Part shown: piece by piece, positions 13,072-24,574 of the stretch
Position numbering within the stretch: position 1 is the stretch's first letter
How the letters are laid out: every line of letters starts with the position of its first letter
DNA from: Typha latifolia
Taxonomy: Eukaryota > Streptophyta > Magnoliopsida > Poales > Typhaceae
Assembly (NCBI GenBank): GCA_019914945.1
Contig: CM034112.1
Coordinates: forward strand, 2,317,001-2,381,000
DNA length: 64,000 nt
Reading direction: 5' to 3'
Position numbers and translations under genes: made by a program
The notes under the pieces: model-generated
Seen by the model: only the letters and a program-made list of their open reading frames with translations
Database searches by the model: none
What the model was told of the DNA's origin: nothing

Positions 13072-13922
13072 TAAACTAATTGTTAAGTACGTAGCCACCG
13101 AACACCAGAAGAAACTGGATCGACTTGCTCGGACGCTTCAACTGGCTCTACCTGTGCTCTAGCTTTGGGTTCACCTAGGTGGGAAACAACAAGAAAACGG
13201 AATGACCCAGAAAGTTCCGTTACGTTCATAATTGCATAAAAGAAGTTAAAGTAACTTTCCAGAAGAGGAAAGGAACCCTCTTCTTCTCTTCATGTATGTG
13301 GTCGGCTGCCTGCCCCGTCCCGAATGGACGAACAGGAAGAAGCTAGTATGCCTCCCTTTCGTACCGATCGTCACTGTCTAAACTGTGAAAACCGTTGGAA
13401 TTAAGTAAGTATGAACCTCTCTTAGCTAGACTGCCAGCTAGGCTCTGTCTCTCTCTCTCTACTACGTGGAGGGAGAGAAATCTAAAACTATAAAGTGAAT
13501 CTTTAAAAGCTTTGGCATGAATTCCTAGATCAAACAAGTGACGTGACCATCTTTAATTTGCATGAATATATTCTTAGATCTAACGATTAATGTGAGTGTG
13601 TCATCTAGTCATCTACTTCACCCCCACCAATGCTCCTGTGAGAAGAGGACACTCACAAGATTCCAATCTCCATGGCATATACTTCCACAAGATAGGAATT
13701 CCAACTCCCTCGTAGACTCCATCTCCATCAAATTTTGTATCAACTAAACCCACACTTCCCTCTCTCCCTCGATCTCCTAGAATGGTGAGAGAATCCCTTT
13801 CAATTCCCTAGCTTCCAAACAAAACAAAACCACCCAAAAATGAGGACAAGAAAGATGATTCCAATGCCATCTCCTCCTCCACCAACAAAACCAGTACTCC
13901 ACCATTCCCTTCCCTTCCAAGG
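13072..13922 (+). promoter_or_regulatory. Upstream region of the ammonium transporter
   Basis: About 850 bp between the MITE-like element and the AMT start codon. It contains a short CT tract at about 13445-13461 and no frame with family resemblance. No TATA box can be assigned confidently. Confidence 0.35.
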
Positions 13923-15876
13923 ATGCATCCCTTCTCCACCTCCTCAGAGCAGGGCCCACCTCTCCCCTCCTCCCCGTCGGAGACGGCGTGGCTCTCCACG
14001 TCCGACAACGCATGGCAGCTCACCGCCACCGCCCTCGTCGGCTTCCAGAGCGTCCCGGGCCTCATCATCCTCTACGGCAGCATGGTGAAGAAGAAGTGGG
14101 CCGTCAACTCCGCCTTCATGGCCCTCTACTCCTTCGCCGCCGTCCTCGTCTGCTGGGTCCTGTGGGCCCACCGCATGTCTTTCGGATCCCCTTGGAACCC
14201 CTTAATGGGCCGACCCGGCCTGTTACTGGCCCAAGACTACCAGTTGGATTACAGTGAGGTTGGGTTCTTCCCGAATGCCACTTACGGGATCTTCCAGTTC
14301 ATGTTCGCCGCCATCACGGTGATACTGCTGGCCGGCTCGGTGCTGGGCCGGATGAACTTCTACGCTTGGATGCTGTTCGTCCCCTTATGGTTGACGTGCT
14401 CGTACACGATTGGCGCGTTCACGATTTGGGGCGGCGGGTTCTTGTACCGGTGCGGGTTGTTGGATTTCGCCGGGGGTTATGTGATCCACTTGTCGTCCGG
14501 GGTGGCTGGGTTTACCGCCGCTTATTGGGTATGACCTCTTTCCAAGAAGTGCAGAAATTTAGCAAAAGCACTCCCATCTTTGTCTTTATTATTATTATTT
14601 ACATCCTTAATACCCTTGAGTACGTACGCAGGGCTTAAATCGTAATATAAACACATAATGTAAGGTGTGAAATGAAAATTTCTCTAATATATTTGCCATA
14701 TTGGATGATCATCGGTTAGGTTGGTCCTCGGATAGCCCATGATAGGCAGCACTTCCCTCCGAACAACATCATCCACATGCTCGGCGGCGCCGGGCTCCTC
14801 TGGCTCGGGTGGAGCGGCTTCAACGGCGGCGCCCCCGACTCTGCCGACGGCATCGCCTCCCTGGCCGTGCTCAACACCCACCTCTGCACCGCCACGAGCC
14901 TCTTCGTCTGGCTCTCCCTCGACATGCTCGTCCACCGCAAGAGCTCCGTCACCGGGGCCGTCCAGGGCATGATCACCGGCCTCGTCTGCATCACCCCCGC
15001 CGCAGGTCTGCATGCCGCATTGCACTCTTTTCAAGTCCCAAGTGGTAATCAAATAGCTAATACTAGTAGGGTTCTTTCTGCAAATGGCATGCTGGCGTTT
15101 TATCGTTAAATTAATATGAACCTTTAGATCTTGACCTATAAAATATAAATGGTACATTTTTATCCAACCAAAACTGAATGAGAACGTTTATTTGAAATTA
15201 AATTTGAGCCTAAACACAATCGGTCATGGAGCAGGGCTCAAGCTAACCGGATTATTTCATCTCTCCCTCAAAAAGAAATTTTCATTGATTAATACATATA
15301 TGCGCAGGGATCGTGGAACCCTGGGCTGCAATGCTAATGGGAGTCATATCCGGCTCCCTGCCATGGTACACGATGATGGTCCTCCACAAGCGCCTGCCCT
15401 TCTTCCAAACCGTCGACGACACCTTAGGCGTCTTCCACACTCACGCTGTGGCCGGAGTCCTCGGCGGCCTCCTCGTCGGCCTCCTCGCGCACCCCCGCCT
15501 CGTCTGTCGCTTCTACGGCAAGGACCAGTTCGCCCACGGCTTGCTCTATGGCTCGCACAGAGATTACCTCATGAGAGGCCTGAAGCAATTCGGAGTTCAA
15601 CTACTCGGAGCTGCGTTCGTAGCTGGATGGAACGCAGTGGTGACGAGTGCCATATGCGTCGCTGTGAGACGACTTGTTCCTCTCAGGATGGAAGAGGAGG
15701 ATCTCAAGGTGGGAGACGATGCAGCGCATGGGGAGGAGGCGTATGCTCTGTGGGGCGATGGGGAGGGGACGAGTCGTGTGAGTTGGAGCAAAGTGCCGAG
15801 GTTTCCTAATGTTTGTTTCGATGGTAGTGCCGGTGGAGAAAGCCCGGTGGATGAGTTGATCGTTGAGCAAGTCTGA
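13923..15876 (+). CDS. AMT: Ammonium transporter, AMT2/AMT3 (MEP/AmtB-like) type
   Basis: Three exons, 13923-14528, 14720-15005 and 15308-15876, give 486 aa in one frame. The protein imports ammonium across the plasma membrane as a trimer with about 11 membrane helices. Conserved stretches include [77 protein letters not shown] and FHTHAVAG. The twin pore histidines of the Amt family correspond to about H189 (VIHLSSG) and H343 (HTHAVAG). The C-terminal tail after about residue 430 is acidic and variable. The gene is GC-rich throughout. The intron positions and the [12 protein letters not shown] signature favour the AMT2/AMT3 clade over AMT1; the exact subgroup is not resolved. The start at 13923 is the only in-frame ATG before the conserved core. 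Confidence 0.95.
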
Positions 15877-16604
15877 AGGGCAGCATTTGCACTCCTTTTT
15901 TTAAGTCTTAAATAATACTAAGACTTGGAATCTTGTTGTTACTATAACTTTAGGAATTTTTAGTGCAAATAGCCCCAAATATGATGAAATTTTACAGTTT
16001 ATGGATGTTTATGTATAAAGGATGTATTTTTTTTACTAGTCACACTATTGATTGTTTAACCTCAAAGACCATATTAGAAGAGTGAAATAAGAGTATCATT
16101 TGAAATGAAGGAAATATCCCATTTCTATTTCTTGAGGTGCTTGTTAAATTAAACTTAGCTCGAGGTATGGTGTGTTGCCTCGATGTTTTTAGCAAATATG
16201 AGGTTTTAACTCTACATATTATTCCAACAATATAACTTTTGTGTAGCTTCATTTCTTATGACAAGGCCAGGATTAGGGTTTTATCAAAATTCAAATTGGA
16301 AGCCTTTAGGCCCGGCCCATGTTGGCCCAGCTAGGGTTAATGCGAAAAAGGTTATAGCTACTAACAATGTTACATAAGCTTTGGTACACAAGCTATCCTT
16401 CTTCTCCTTCATTCCAAACAAATGTTGATCATTTGTGATCAATTTTGGTGGCTTAATAATGCAAAAGGACATGGTAATAATAATTTTCTATATTAAACAT
16501 ATGATATATATTTATTCACCCGTTACCTAATAATTTTTAAACCTCATCTAACCCTAATTTAGTTTTATTATAGAAATAATTTTTATCTTTCCATATTCAG
16601 TATA

Positions 16605-16637
<33 letters not shown>

Positions 16638-17389
16638 CGCAAACTAAGAAACATTTTAAAAGATATGATATACATTATCTGGCGATGATATATGAGGGCA
16701 ATATTAATCTTAAAGTAGAATGCCGACATTAGGGATTAGGATCAATGTAGAAAATTTCAGATAATAAAAGAATGTTCTAACACATGATAGTCGCTATAAC
16801 ACAAGCTACCGTCACACTAAGAGATGCCATTTTTAATATAATAAGGAACAATACAAATGGCCAACTCTACTTTGCCGGCTTAATTATGAAAAATAAATAG
16901 AGATTAAAGGGTCAAAGATAGCCTGGATCATCCTCTAATGAGTGAAATATGGATTTAGGGCTGGTCCCCTACAAGCTTTTACCAAAGGGCCAATGAATAA
17001 GACAATACTTCCCAGATCCTTGATGGCCTGAATCTTGAATTAAGCTTAGAAAATTTAGGCAAGAAAGTATAGGGAAGCTTCAAAGTCTTGATAAGTCCCC
17101 ACTTAGGCAAGTGTAAGTGTTGGAAGACATTAGACATCTCCATCAATATAATTGATAGAAATATGAGGTAGTCTCCACTTGAGAATGAGAATTAATAGTC
17201 AAATCAAACACTCTAACATAAGGAGTACTTGTTAGTTACATTCAATTTTTTTTTTTTTTTGCCCCCACAATATTTATAAGAGATTACAACCCAATATTGG
17301 AGAAAGGAAGCTGCAAGCAAATCTTATAACTTATTCATCTATAAACTCTAAGCTTCTGAAGCTTGCTTCTACCCCAGTTGGATTCATCT
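15877..17389. other. Convergent intergenic region between AMT and bHLH genes
   Basis: This should hold the 3' UTRs of both genes. A TATG/TA microsatellite lies at about 16607-16638. No other gene is visible. Confidence 0.5.
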
Positions 17390-18564
17390 CTACAAACACC
17401 TCCCTCCATAGCCTGCATTCCTGAAGAGTGCTTGCTTTATCTCCTCAGAGCTCATCACTGCACTGTGCTCCATGTCCTAAACCAAGAAAGAAATAAACCA
17501 AAATGATAGATATGAATTGATTCAAGCATCTATACTTTTGAAATGAACAAAGATTTATCTATCTTTTATTTTTTATTTTTTATTTTTTTACCTCAGAGCA
17601 AGAAGCTTGCATCCCAAAGTCATTGAAACAACTCACAACACACTGCTGGATCTCTAGTCCCAGAGCTTCCAGAGTACTAACTGTTGATAGAAGCAATCCT
17701 GGCTTTGCGGCGCAGCAAATCTCTATCCTAGTGTCTCTATCTCTTCTCTCGACATCAAACTAGCAAATTTGAATCCATGGATTAATTGGGTTTTCTAGAA
17801 GATCCAAGGATGAGACTAGCTGTTTACCTTAGGAGAGTTCCTGACCAGCATCTCACTCGAATTCAACTCCTTAAAGATGCTCAATAGATTGGCTTGCTCT
17901 GACCCTTCATCAATCTCTTCTTGCAAGCTTTTAATCCTCTCCAAGAGCTCCTTCATGTAATCGATGGTGTCCCCGAGAATCGAAGTCCTGTCCATCTGCC
18001 CATCTACGTTACTATTAGCACATAAAGTTGCAATCTTTGCGCAGAAATGAGAGATGGGTCATGCCACATTACCTTGCTAATCTTAGGAACAACAGATCTC
18101 AGCATCGATAGCCGATCGTTGAGCCTCTTCCTCCTCCTCCTCTCCGCCATTAGATTCTTGGACGGCATCCCTTCGATTTTCTTCTTCTTCCTCTCCGCAC
18201 AAATACCCACCCTGAAGTCCATGGAAGCATCCACGGATTGACCCACCTCCATCTTGCACAGCGCCTTCTCCTCCCCTGTCACGCTCCTATTGTCGCCGTG
18301 AGCCAAACCGAGCTCGCCGTACGAAGACCCATCTCCCAACGGGCAGTAGACCTCGCTCAAGCAATCGAAATTCGGCTCCCCGTGCACGGGGATGCCGTCT
18401 TGCGGCCCAAAACTCTGGAAAGCCGCACTTGGGTTCTCTTGGAAGCAGCAATCCAAGGCCGCCTCGTTGGAGAACAACTCCCCCATGGCGGTGGGGAATG
18501 CCTCAAAAGTCTCCCTCCGGAGCGCAAGAAGCTCCTCCAAGAAGCCATGCTCGTCAAGGTCCAT
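17390..18564 (-). CDS. bHLH transcription factor, bHLH93/bHLH61-like
   Basis: Four exons on the minus strand (18564-18073, 17995-17828, 17759-17592, 17476-17390) encode 304 aa, all joined in phase 0. The basic helix-loop-helix region spans about residues 133-185: the basic part is [19 protein letters not shown], followed by [11 protein letters not shown] and [20 protein letters not shown]. The C-terminal half carries the ACT-like region of this subfamily ([35 protein letters not shown]) and ends [18 protein letters not shown], the characteristic end of the bHLH93 group, which is related to ICE/SCREAM factors. It acts in the nucleus, binding E-boxes as a dimer (family knowledge). The start at 18564 ([13 protein letters not shown]) gives a normal N-terminus; longer readings run into a microsatellite. 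Confidence 0.93.
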
Positions 18565-18591
18565 CTCGGGAGTTCTTGACACCCAACTTCC

Positions 18592-18660
<69 letters not shown>

Positions 18661-18713
18661 GCGGGGGGCTTGTGAAGTAGAAGAGGCTTCACCAACCTTG
18701 GGAATTATATATA
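18565..18713 (-). promoter_or_regulatory. bHLH gene 5' leader and TATA box
   Basis: A TATATATA box lies at 18706-18713 (minus strand), about 140 bp upstream of the ATG. The likely leader contains a poly-C/(CT)28 tract on the sense strand (plus-strand 18595-18661), so much of the 5' UTR may be a CT microsatellite. Confidence 0.55.
18595..18668. repeat. (AG)28 microsatellite followed by a G-run
   Basis: Pure AG units at 18595-18650 are followed by twelve G, one C and six G. The G-rich end could form a quadruplex on the plus strand. It lies in the predicted bHLH leader. Confidence 0.95.
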
Positions 18714-18809
18714 TGCAAACCTTAGAGGAACAATTATTCCCTCTAATAAATGCTATATGTTTTATATTGAGCAAAGTTGTACTCATCCCAACATGGAGCA
18801 TAAAGTTGG

Positions 18810-18811
<2 letters not shown>

Positions 18812-18875
<64 letters not shown>
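18812..18875. repeat. (TC)32 microsatellite
   Basis: A pure TC tract 160 bp beyond the AG tract and complementary to it. It is followed by a short (CA)n run. Confidence 0.95.
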
Positions 18876-18878
<3 letters not shown>

Positions 18879-21800
18879 ACACACACACTCTTGGGTCGAC
18901 TCTTCCTCACGAAAAAAACTGTCGATTCTACAGTATAAAGAAGGGATGCGGTGAAAGGTTTGACCTACAAGTGTGGTGGGTTGGAAGAGAGGGTGGATAG
19001 GAACGGACTCGGATTCCATGAGGACTGACCCGGACGGGTCGGTATGAGCTCACCTCGGGATGCCCATCCCACATAAACGACGATTTTGATTGTGACCGCC
19101 CTATTTTTACAGTCACAATGACGTTGGATGTGTTAACGTATATTTGACGATGTGTCTGAACTAACTTGAATTAGCGGGCCTACATAGAATCCTCACCTAA
19201 GTGGCAAGCGCCTAATTCAGTGTGGACGAAAAAATCTAAATTTGGTTGGGAGGGTAGAAAGGGATTGTGTCAATCGATTGCGATTGGTTTAGATACATTA
19301 TATAAAGTATTGAGAAATCTACTATACAGTATTACATTTAAGGTTCTGATTACGCCCACTTACATCACCACGCATGACCAAATAGATATAATTATAGACA
19401 TCAAGTATACGTTATTAATATATCGGATTGCATTCGACAATGTACTTGGACAAATATAAATCGATTAGTAGAGACTAATATTCACTAAGGTAACAAGAGC
19501 TAGATATGAAATAAACAAGAGGGCTTGATTTATTTGGGCACCAATCATTGGATTAAGCTCCAGGCGTGATTATAAATATCAAATGCGCACGAACAACATT
19601 AGATTATGCTCAAATTGACTTGATCCATTCTACTAACACAAAAATCTTTCTCAAATAGGAGAGACCACTTAAAGTTCTTTTCACGTATAATTTCTTATAT
19701 ATCATAGATATTATTGATTCATTACTTAACGACTTAAATTTTTTTTAAATGATTGATTATCTAATATGATGTCAGAGTTCACATAATTAGAACTCGTCGA
19801 GTTTCTGATGGATTAATTACTTTTAGATATCCTTATAAGTTGTGGTGCATCAACTGAATTCAATTCGATCCATCACTCATGCAAATGAACTTATCTAGAT
19901 AGTTATTATACAATATACTCACCTTGCTACTTGAAGGTGATGACTTAGCTAACTAGTATGTTCATAGTATCCAAATTCCTTCAGATATCAATTTCGACTA
20001 CATCTCCCTTCTCTTGAAGCTAGCTAGTGGCCATAATTAATTGTTTTATCATATCTATGGAAATTTCCTGAATAGTGATTTAATTTGTTGCATTCAAACT
20101 TTGGAATACAAAAGGAGACTTCTAAGGATGACTAATTTGAGGACAAATCGCTCTCAGATAAATTGCCCACTTTAGACTATGTTGTTACATCTACATCACC
20201 AATAGTTCTTACTATTTACTAACAACTTATTGCATAGAATGATAATGTATATTATTTGCACATTAAAATATATGGGTATTAAATGCAAATCTCTCTCATT
20301 CAATGTGTTGTTGATTATTATTCTTGTTAATCCACAGTACATTATGAATTTGAATAACATTGCAACATAGATAACAAGGAAAATGAAACTTACAAGCAAT
20401 TCAAAAAATTAAAGAAAGATTTTTCTCTTGATTAGGTTTGGCTAAACCTTGCAATTAGCTGTAGACTTATAACAGCCATTATTTTAAAAAAAAAAGACTA
20501 AAATACCCAAAAAAAATTTATGGTATTTTAAAAGCTGAGAAGATGAAAAACAAAAATGTCAAAAAATTTGTTAGTCTTAGCAGAAAATCAACAACATTGA
20601 TAAATTTTTTCTCAATCCATACAATATTTAATTTTTTTTCTCACAACTTTGCCTGTCTAGTGGTTTATTGCAATGCCTTATATCGAACCTTTTATTTGAA
20701 CAAGAAAAAGGCAACTTGATTAGGAGGTAGCACTGCTATTAGCTGTCCCCCTGATTGCTAATGTCTTAATTAATTAATAGGTCATGGAATCTAAACCAAG
20801 TTGCTCATCTACATCTCAATAAATCCAATCTGATAATGATGTGGTTTCCTAAGATCGATCCTTTGCCTTCTTTGCTCAAGCAACAAAGTGGGGAAATGAC
20901 ACTGCATTAATTTGGGACTACCTGGCTAGATTTTCTCATTAGGTAATCACCATCACCATCTTGGCAATCTTGCCATTGTTGTGGAGTGTCATTGTGGGGT
21001 TTGTAATATCTCAACGGCAATGGCAAATGGAATGGCATGGGGGGGCCCTAAAAATTGAGAACAAAATAATCCTTTATATGGACTGATATATAAAGGTCTA
21101 CCAAAATATTATTATTGAAGACTTAAATCTTTCTTTTCCTAGGTCCAAAGTGATAAAATTTGTCTAAATGCAAAATAAGTATTATATATATATATATATA
21201 TATCTTCATAAACACACATAAAATCATAGTCAGCATTATGTGCAATGTTATATATTTAGAAGTTAAAACTATAATTCATGGGACCATATTTATAGTTTAT
21301 CTTTAAATGTATAAGAAATCTAGTCATCAACCATATATTAAAGTACATCTTAATGTACCATGATAATAATCTATAGCAATTAGCAAAAATATATAAGCAT
21401 GCCATAATTAGATGAGTGTACTAATCTGCTAGTTATTAATAGAGAAAATTTGGATCTTCTGTACAGTATTGTTTGGAATTAGATCTATCTAACTGTGTTG
21501 TTTGGAATGATATATTAATTTATTTCAATATGTTTTCCTTTTCTTTTTTTGTAATTTACCATAAACTTTAGTAAGAATACAATAAGTGCTAGTTATGAGA
21601 TTTGAAAAGGCTAATTTAAGTGGAAAATAAATTTCATCCAAATCGATTTCATTGCACAAACAAAAATCCATTCAAATCCACTTAAATCAAACAAAGTTTT
21701 ATCACCTAATGATTTCAAAGGTGAAATTAAATTCCAAATCAATTAAACTCAAATTAATTTGGAGATTCCAAACATGGTGTTAGGTTTCCATTCTTTGTTT

Positions 21801-22436
21801 CCAATGACAGTCTTTACAAAAACAAGTCATTTTCTAATTTTTATTTTTTTTAAGTACTAATGAAACATGTAAGTATACCAAATCTCTATAGTCAAATATT
21901 TCTTTTGGTTGAGCATTCATAAAAGAACCTAAAAAATGTTTGTGACCACATTGGATTATAATATTTCTCAAATTACTTGTCAAGTGATATCATGACATGA
22001 CCCTAATTATCAAGCTTTGTGATTTGCTTAGCAACTGGGGCAGTCGTTAGGATGTCATGTTATCATGTCATTCCATCCCTTCATCCATTATTAGGCAATA
22101 ATTCTTAAGCCCTAAATGAACTTTTTTCACCATTTTGTTTGAACAAAAACAAAGCAATCTAGTAATCTAAATCTCTTAGATGTAACATGCATAGCCTACT
22201 AATAATCTCCAAGAATTCCTTGTCATGATCAAGTGAAGTTGAGATCCTTTGTGTTCACAAAAAGCTACCATGGATTGATTCCTTTTGGTCACAAAAAACC
22301 ACAAGATTGATTGATTCAGAGGGGGTGGTGGGCTATAAATGCTACGGAAGCTTCTATAACTACTATATAGAAATTAACAATAATTATAATTTAATGTTCT
22401 AAACTATGACTATTTTGTATATATTTTTACTAAGAT
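18876..22436. other. Intergenic DNA upstream of the bHLH gene
   Basis: AT-rich, with a (TA)n tract at 21183-21204. Short ORFs (19220-19459, 20196-20399) have no recognisable family. A weak hairpin pairs GCCATTGTTGTGGAG (about 20971) with CTCAACGGCAATGGC (about 21011). Confidence 0.45.
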
Positions 22437-22602
22437 TTTTTTTTTCATGGTACACTCTCTAAACTATTAAAAATATCTTACCGAAAAAATCAATTAAAAT
22501 TTAATTCTTTTTTTTTCACATATTATAGAACTGAAAACTTAATGAAAGAGATATTTAAGATATTTTTAATAGTCTGAAAAGTCTATGTCATAAAAAAAGT
22601 TT
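22437..22602. mobile_element. Small inverted-repeat element (possible MITE)
   Basis: The left arm, ending CTATTAAAAATATCTTA near 22484, matches the reverse complement of the right arm, 22555-22602, over about 45 bp with mismatches. About 70 bp lies between the arms. It has no coding capacity. Confidence 0.5.
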
Positions 22603-23560
22603 ACGTGGGATAGGTAAAAAATAATAATGATTCAGGTGATCTAAATATAATTAATTATAATAATTAATCACACATAAGTTTCGAGAGTAATAAATAAAAT
22701 TCTATATATATACTGGTATAGAGTCAACCACAAAGTTTAATAGCCACAGGGCATCTGGAGTTTAGTCATATCTAGTAGTACATCTTGCTGATGCATTAGA
22801 TCACATCATGTTCCTTATTCGCCCTTGGGCTATGATCATTTGTATTTTTTTATTGGAGAAATTATAGTCTATCTTTTGTTGTTTGGTATAATTTAAACTT
22901 AAGCATTTAACTTCTTTATAGTCCAGATCAAATTGCAGTAATTATTTAGCTGTTAATTAGGGTGTAAAAAGACTTAATTACTTATGTAGAAATTATACTA
23001 CGTTTTAAGAATGATAGAAGTAATTTGATCATTTTGTAACGGCTTACTGTGCTAATAATTGATCATTTGTCTTGAACGAAAAATCTAATATTATAATTTA
23101 GTCGGGACCAAAAATCTGATATTATAATTCCGTCGGGACCAGAAATGTTTAAATTTAAATCACATAAAGATACAATGCACATAGTCTTTTTCTTTTTCTT
23201 CTTCTTATCTAATACTAAAATGTTTAATCCTTGCATATAGTAATATTCTTATAATTATCATAAATTTCCATGTATATTATTAGCTATCTTCTTAGGGTTA
23301 TGCGGCACGTTGTCATATAGTGAAAGTTTTACGGTAAATTCTTTATCACAGAGAATAGTAAGATTCAACCACTGAGGTGCAGCGATGGGCTTTCTTTTTA
23401 GGTACGGAGGATCTAGCTGATGACCTTGGGGTGGTGACAAGACTACGAGGACAGCCACGGAATTCCCTGCCTCCAAAATAATTAAACCACTCTTTTCGCC
23501 AAAACCGCACACACGGCGCACATTACCAATATCCACACTCTACCAAGCTTAAGCTCACCA
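22603..23560. other. AT-rich intergenic DNA
   Basis: No supported gene. A minus-strand ORF at 23258-23536 (92 aa) has no family resemblance. Confidence 0.4.
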
Positions 23561-24000
23561 ACTAACTCCCCCCACCTTACACTTATACGTGCAAAACAAC
23601 CTATCCGCGAATAATGCGAAGTTATCCGGGATAAGTTATCGGGTAGGCACAGCAAGCGAAGAAAACCGCGGCGGTTTCTAGGCGTACTTGCCTGTAATTT
23701 GTCATCTACTTTTTGTCACGCCCACAATATTACCCTCACCACCCATCCAAAAACCGCTCTTCTCTTCTTCTTCTTCTTCTTCTTCTTCTTCTCTCTTTCT
23801 CCTCTGTTCTCTCTCTCTCTCCATCTCTCTCTCTCTCTCTCTAAGCTAAGAAAATGACAGAGCTTGGGAAGGGTAGTAGCAGGCTTTTAGGATTTTTATC
23901 TTGCTCTTTGGTTTCTGTGTTTATAGTATAAAGTAGGAGGGGGAGGGGGAAGAAGGGGCATAGTACTGCCGTACCCTCCCTAGTAGTCTAATTAAAGGTC
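23560..24000 (+). promoter_or_regulatory. Promoter/5' leader-like island of an unidentified transcript
   Basis: A locally GC-richer block (about 23575-23710) leads into (CTT)n at about 23762-23793, then (CT)n to about 23843, and then the context AAGAAAATGACAG with an ATG at 23854. The frame encodes only 25 residues (MTELGKGSSRLLGFLSCSLV then SVFIV) before a stop at about 23929. This arrangement resembles the 5' leader of a plant gene, but no downstream exon is recognisable. Confidence 0.3.
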
Positions 24001-24200
24001 TATTAGGATTTTTTTTTTCACAATTTTCTTTTATATAGTAAAAGTTAGAAGTTCAAATCCCCCATGAAATTTACTACAAAATTTAACCTATTGCAGACCT
24101 TGTGGGTCTAATTGTCAACCTATGCATCTCACGGACTGGTGTCTAAAAGGTAGAACCTTTACGATGAACAATTGATCTAATTGTCAACCTACATACATAT

Positions 24201-24201
24201 C

Positions 24202-24241
<40 letters not shown>
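24201..24241. repeat. (GT)n(AT)n compound microsatellite
   Basis: A short GT run passes into an AT run. The phrase ACGGACTGGTGTCTAAAAG occurs on both sides of it (about 24131 and 24244), indicating a local duplication. Confidence 0.85.
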
Positions 24242-24517
24242 CTTACGGACTGGTGTCTAAAAGTTAGGACTTTTGTTCATCAGAAATCCAAAATAGAGCT
24301 GGTTCTTTGCAAATCAATAATAATAATAAAGAAAACACTGCCCCATTGCTATCGCCTGCTAGATTGCCTCTCTGTTACGCCGTGCAATAGAAAAAAGAAA
24401 CAGAGGAAATGGCCACAACCTCCGTAAACTACGGCTATCACTTTTTGTAGCTCCGAAGTCTAAACCCCTTTTTACCAAACTTTTTCTCGGTCTCAGTGAA
24501 GCAGTGTTGTGTGATGG

Positions 24518-24519
<2 letters not shown>

Positions 24520-24572
<53 letters not shown>
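24520..24572. repeat. (GA)n microsatellite
   Basis: About 26 GA units. Frames crossing it translate to Arg-Glu or Leu-Ser repeats and are artefacts. Confidence 0.95.

Positions 24573-24574
<2 letters not shown>

Noticed and set aside
15192..15809. 205-aa ORF overlapping AMT exon 3
   Set aside because: It starts in intron 2 and reads a shifted frame of the GC-rich transporter exon.
18392..19000. Long ORFs full of Arg-Glu or Leu-Ser repeats here and at 24359-24809, 38019-38378, 45858-46135 and 51048-51392
   Set aside because: They are translations through GA/CT microsatellites. Their flanks match no family and real genes occupy other frames.
20960..21035. Short hairpin as a microRNA precursor
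   Set aside because: The stem is about 15 bp with mismatches, too short for a plant miRNA precursor, and it matches no conserved mature miRNA I know.
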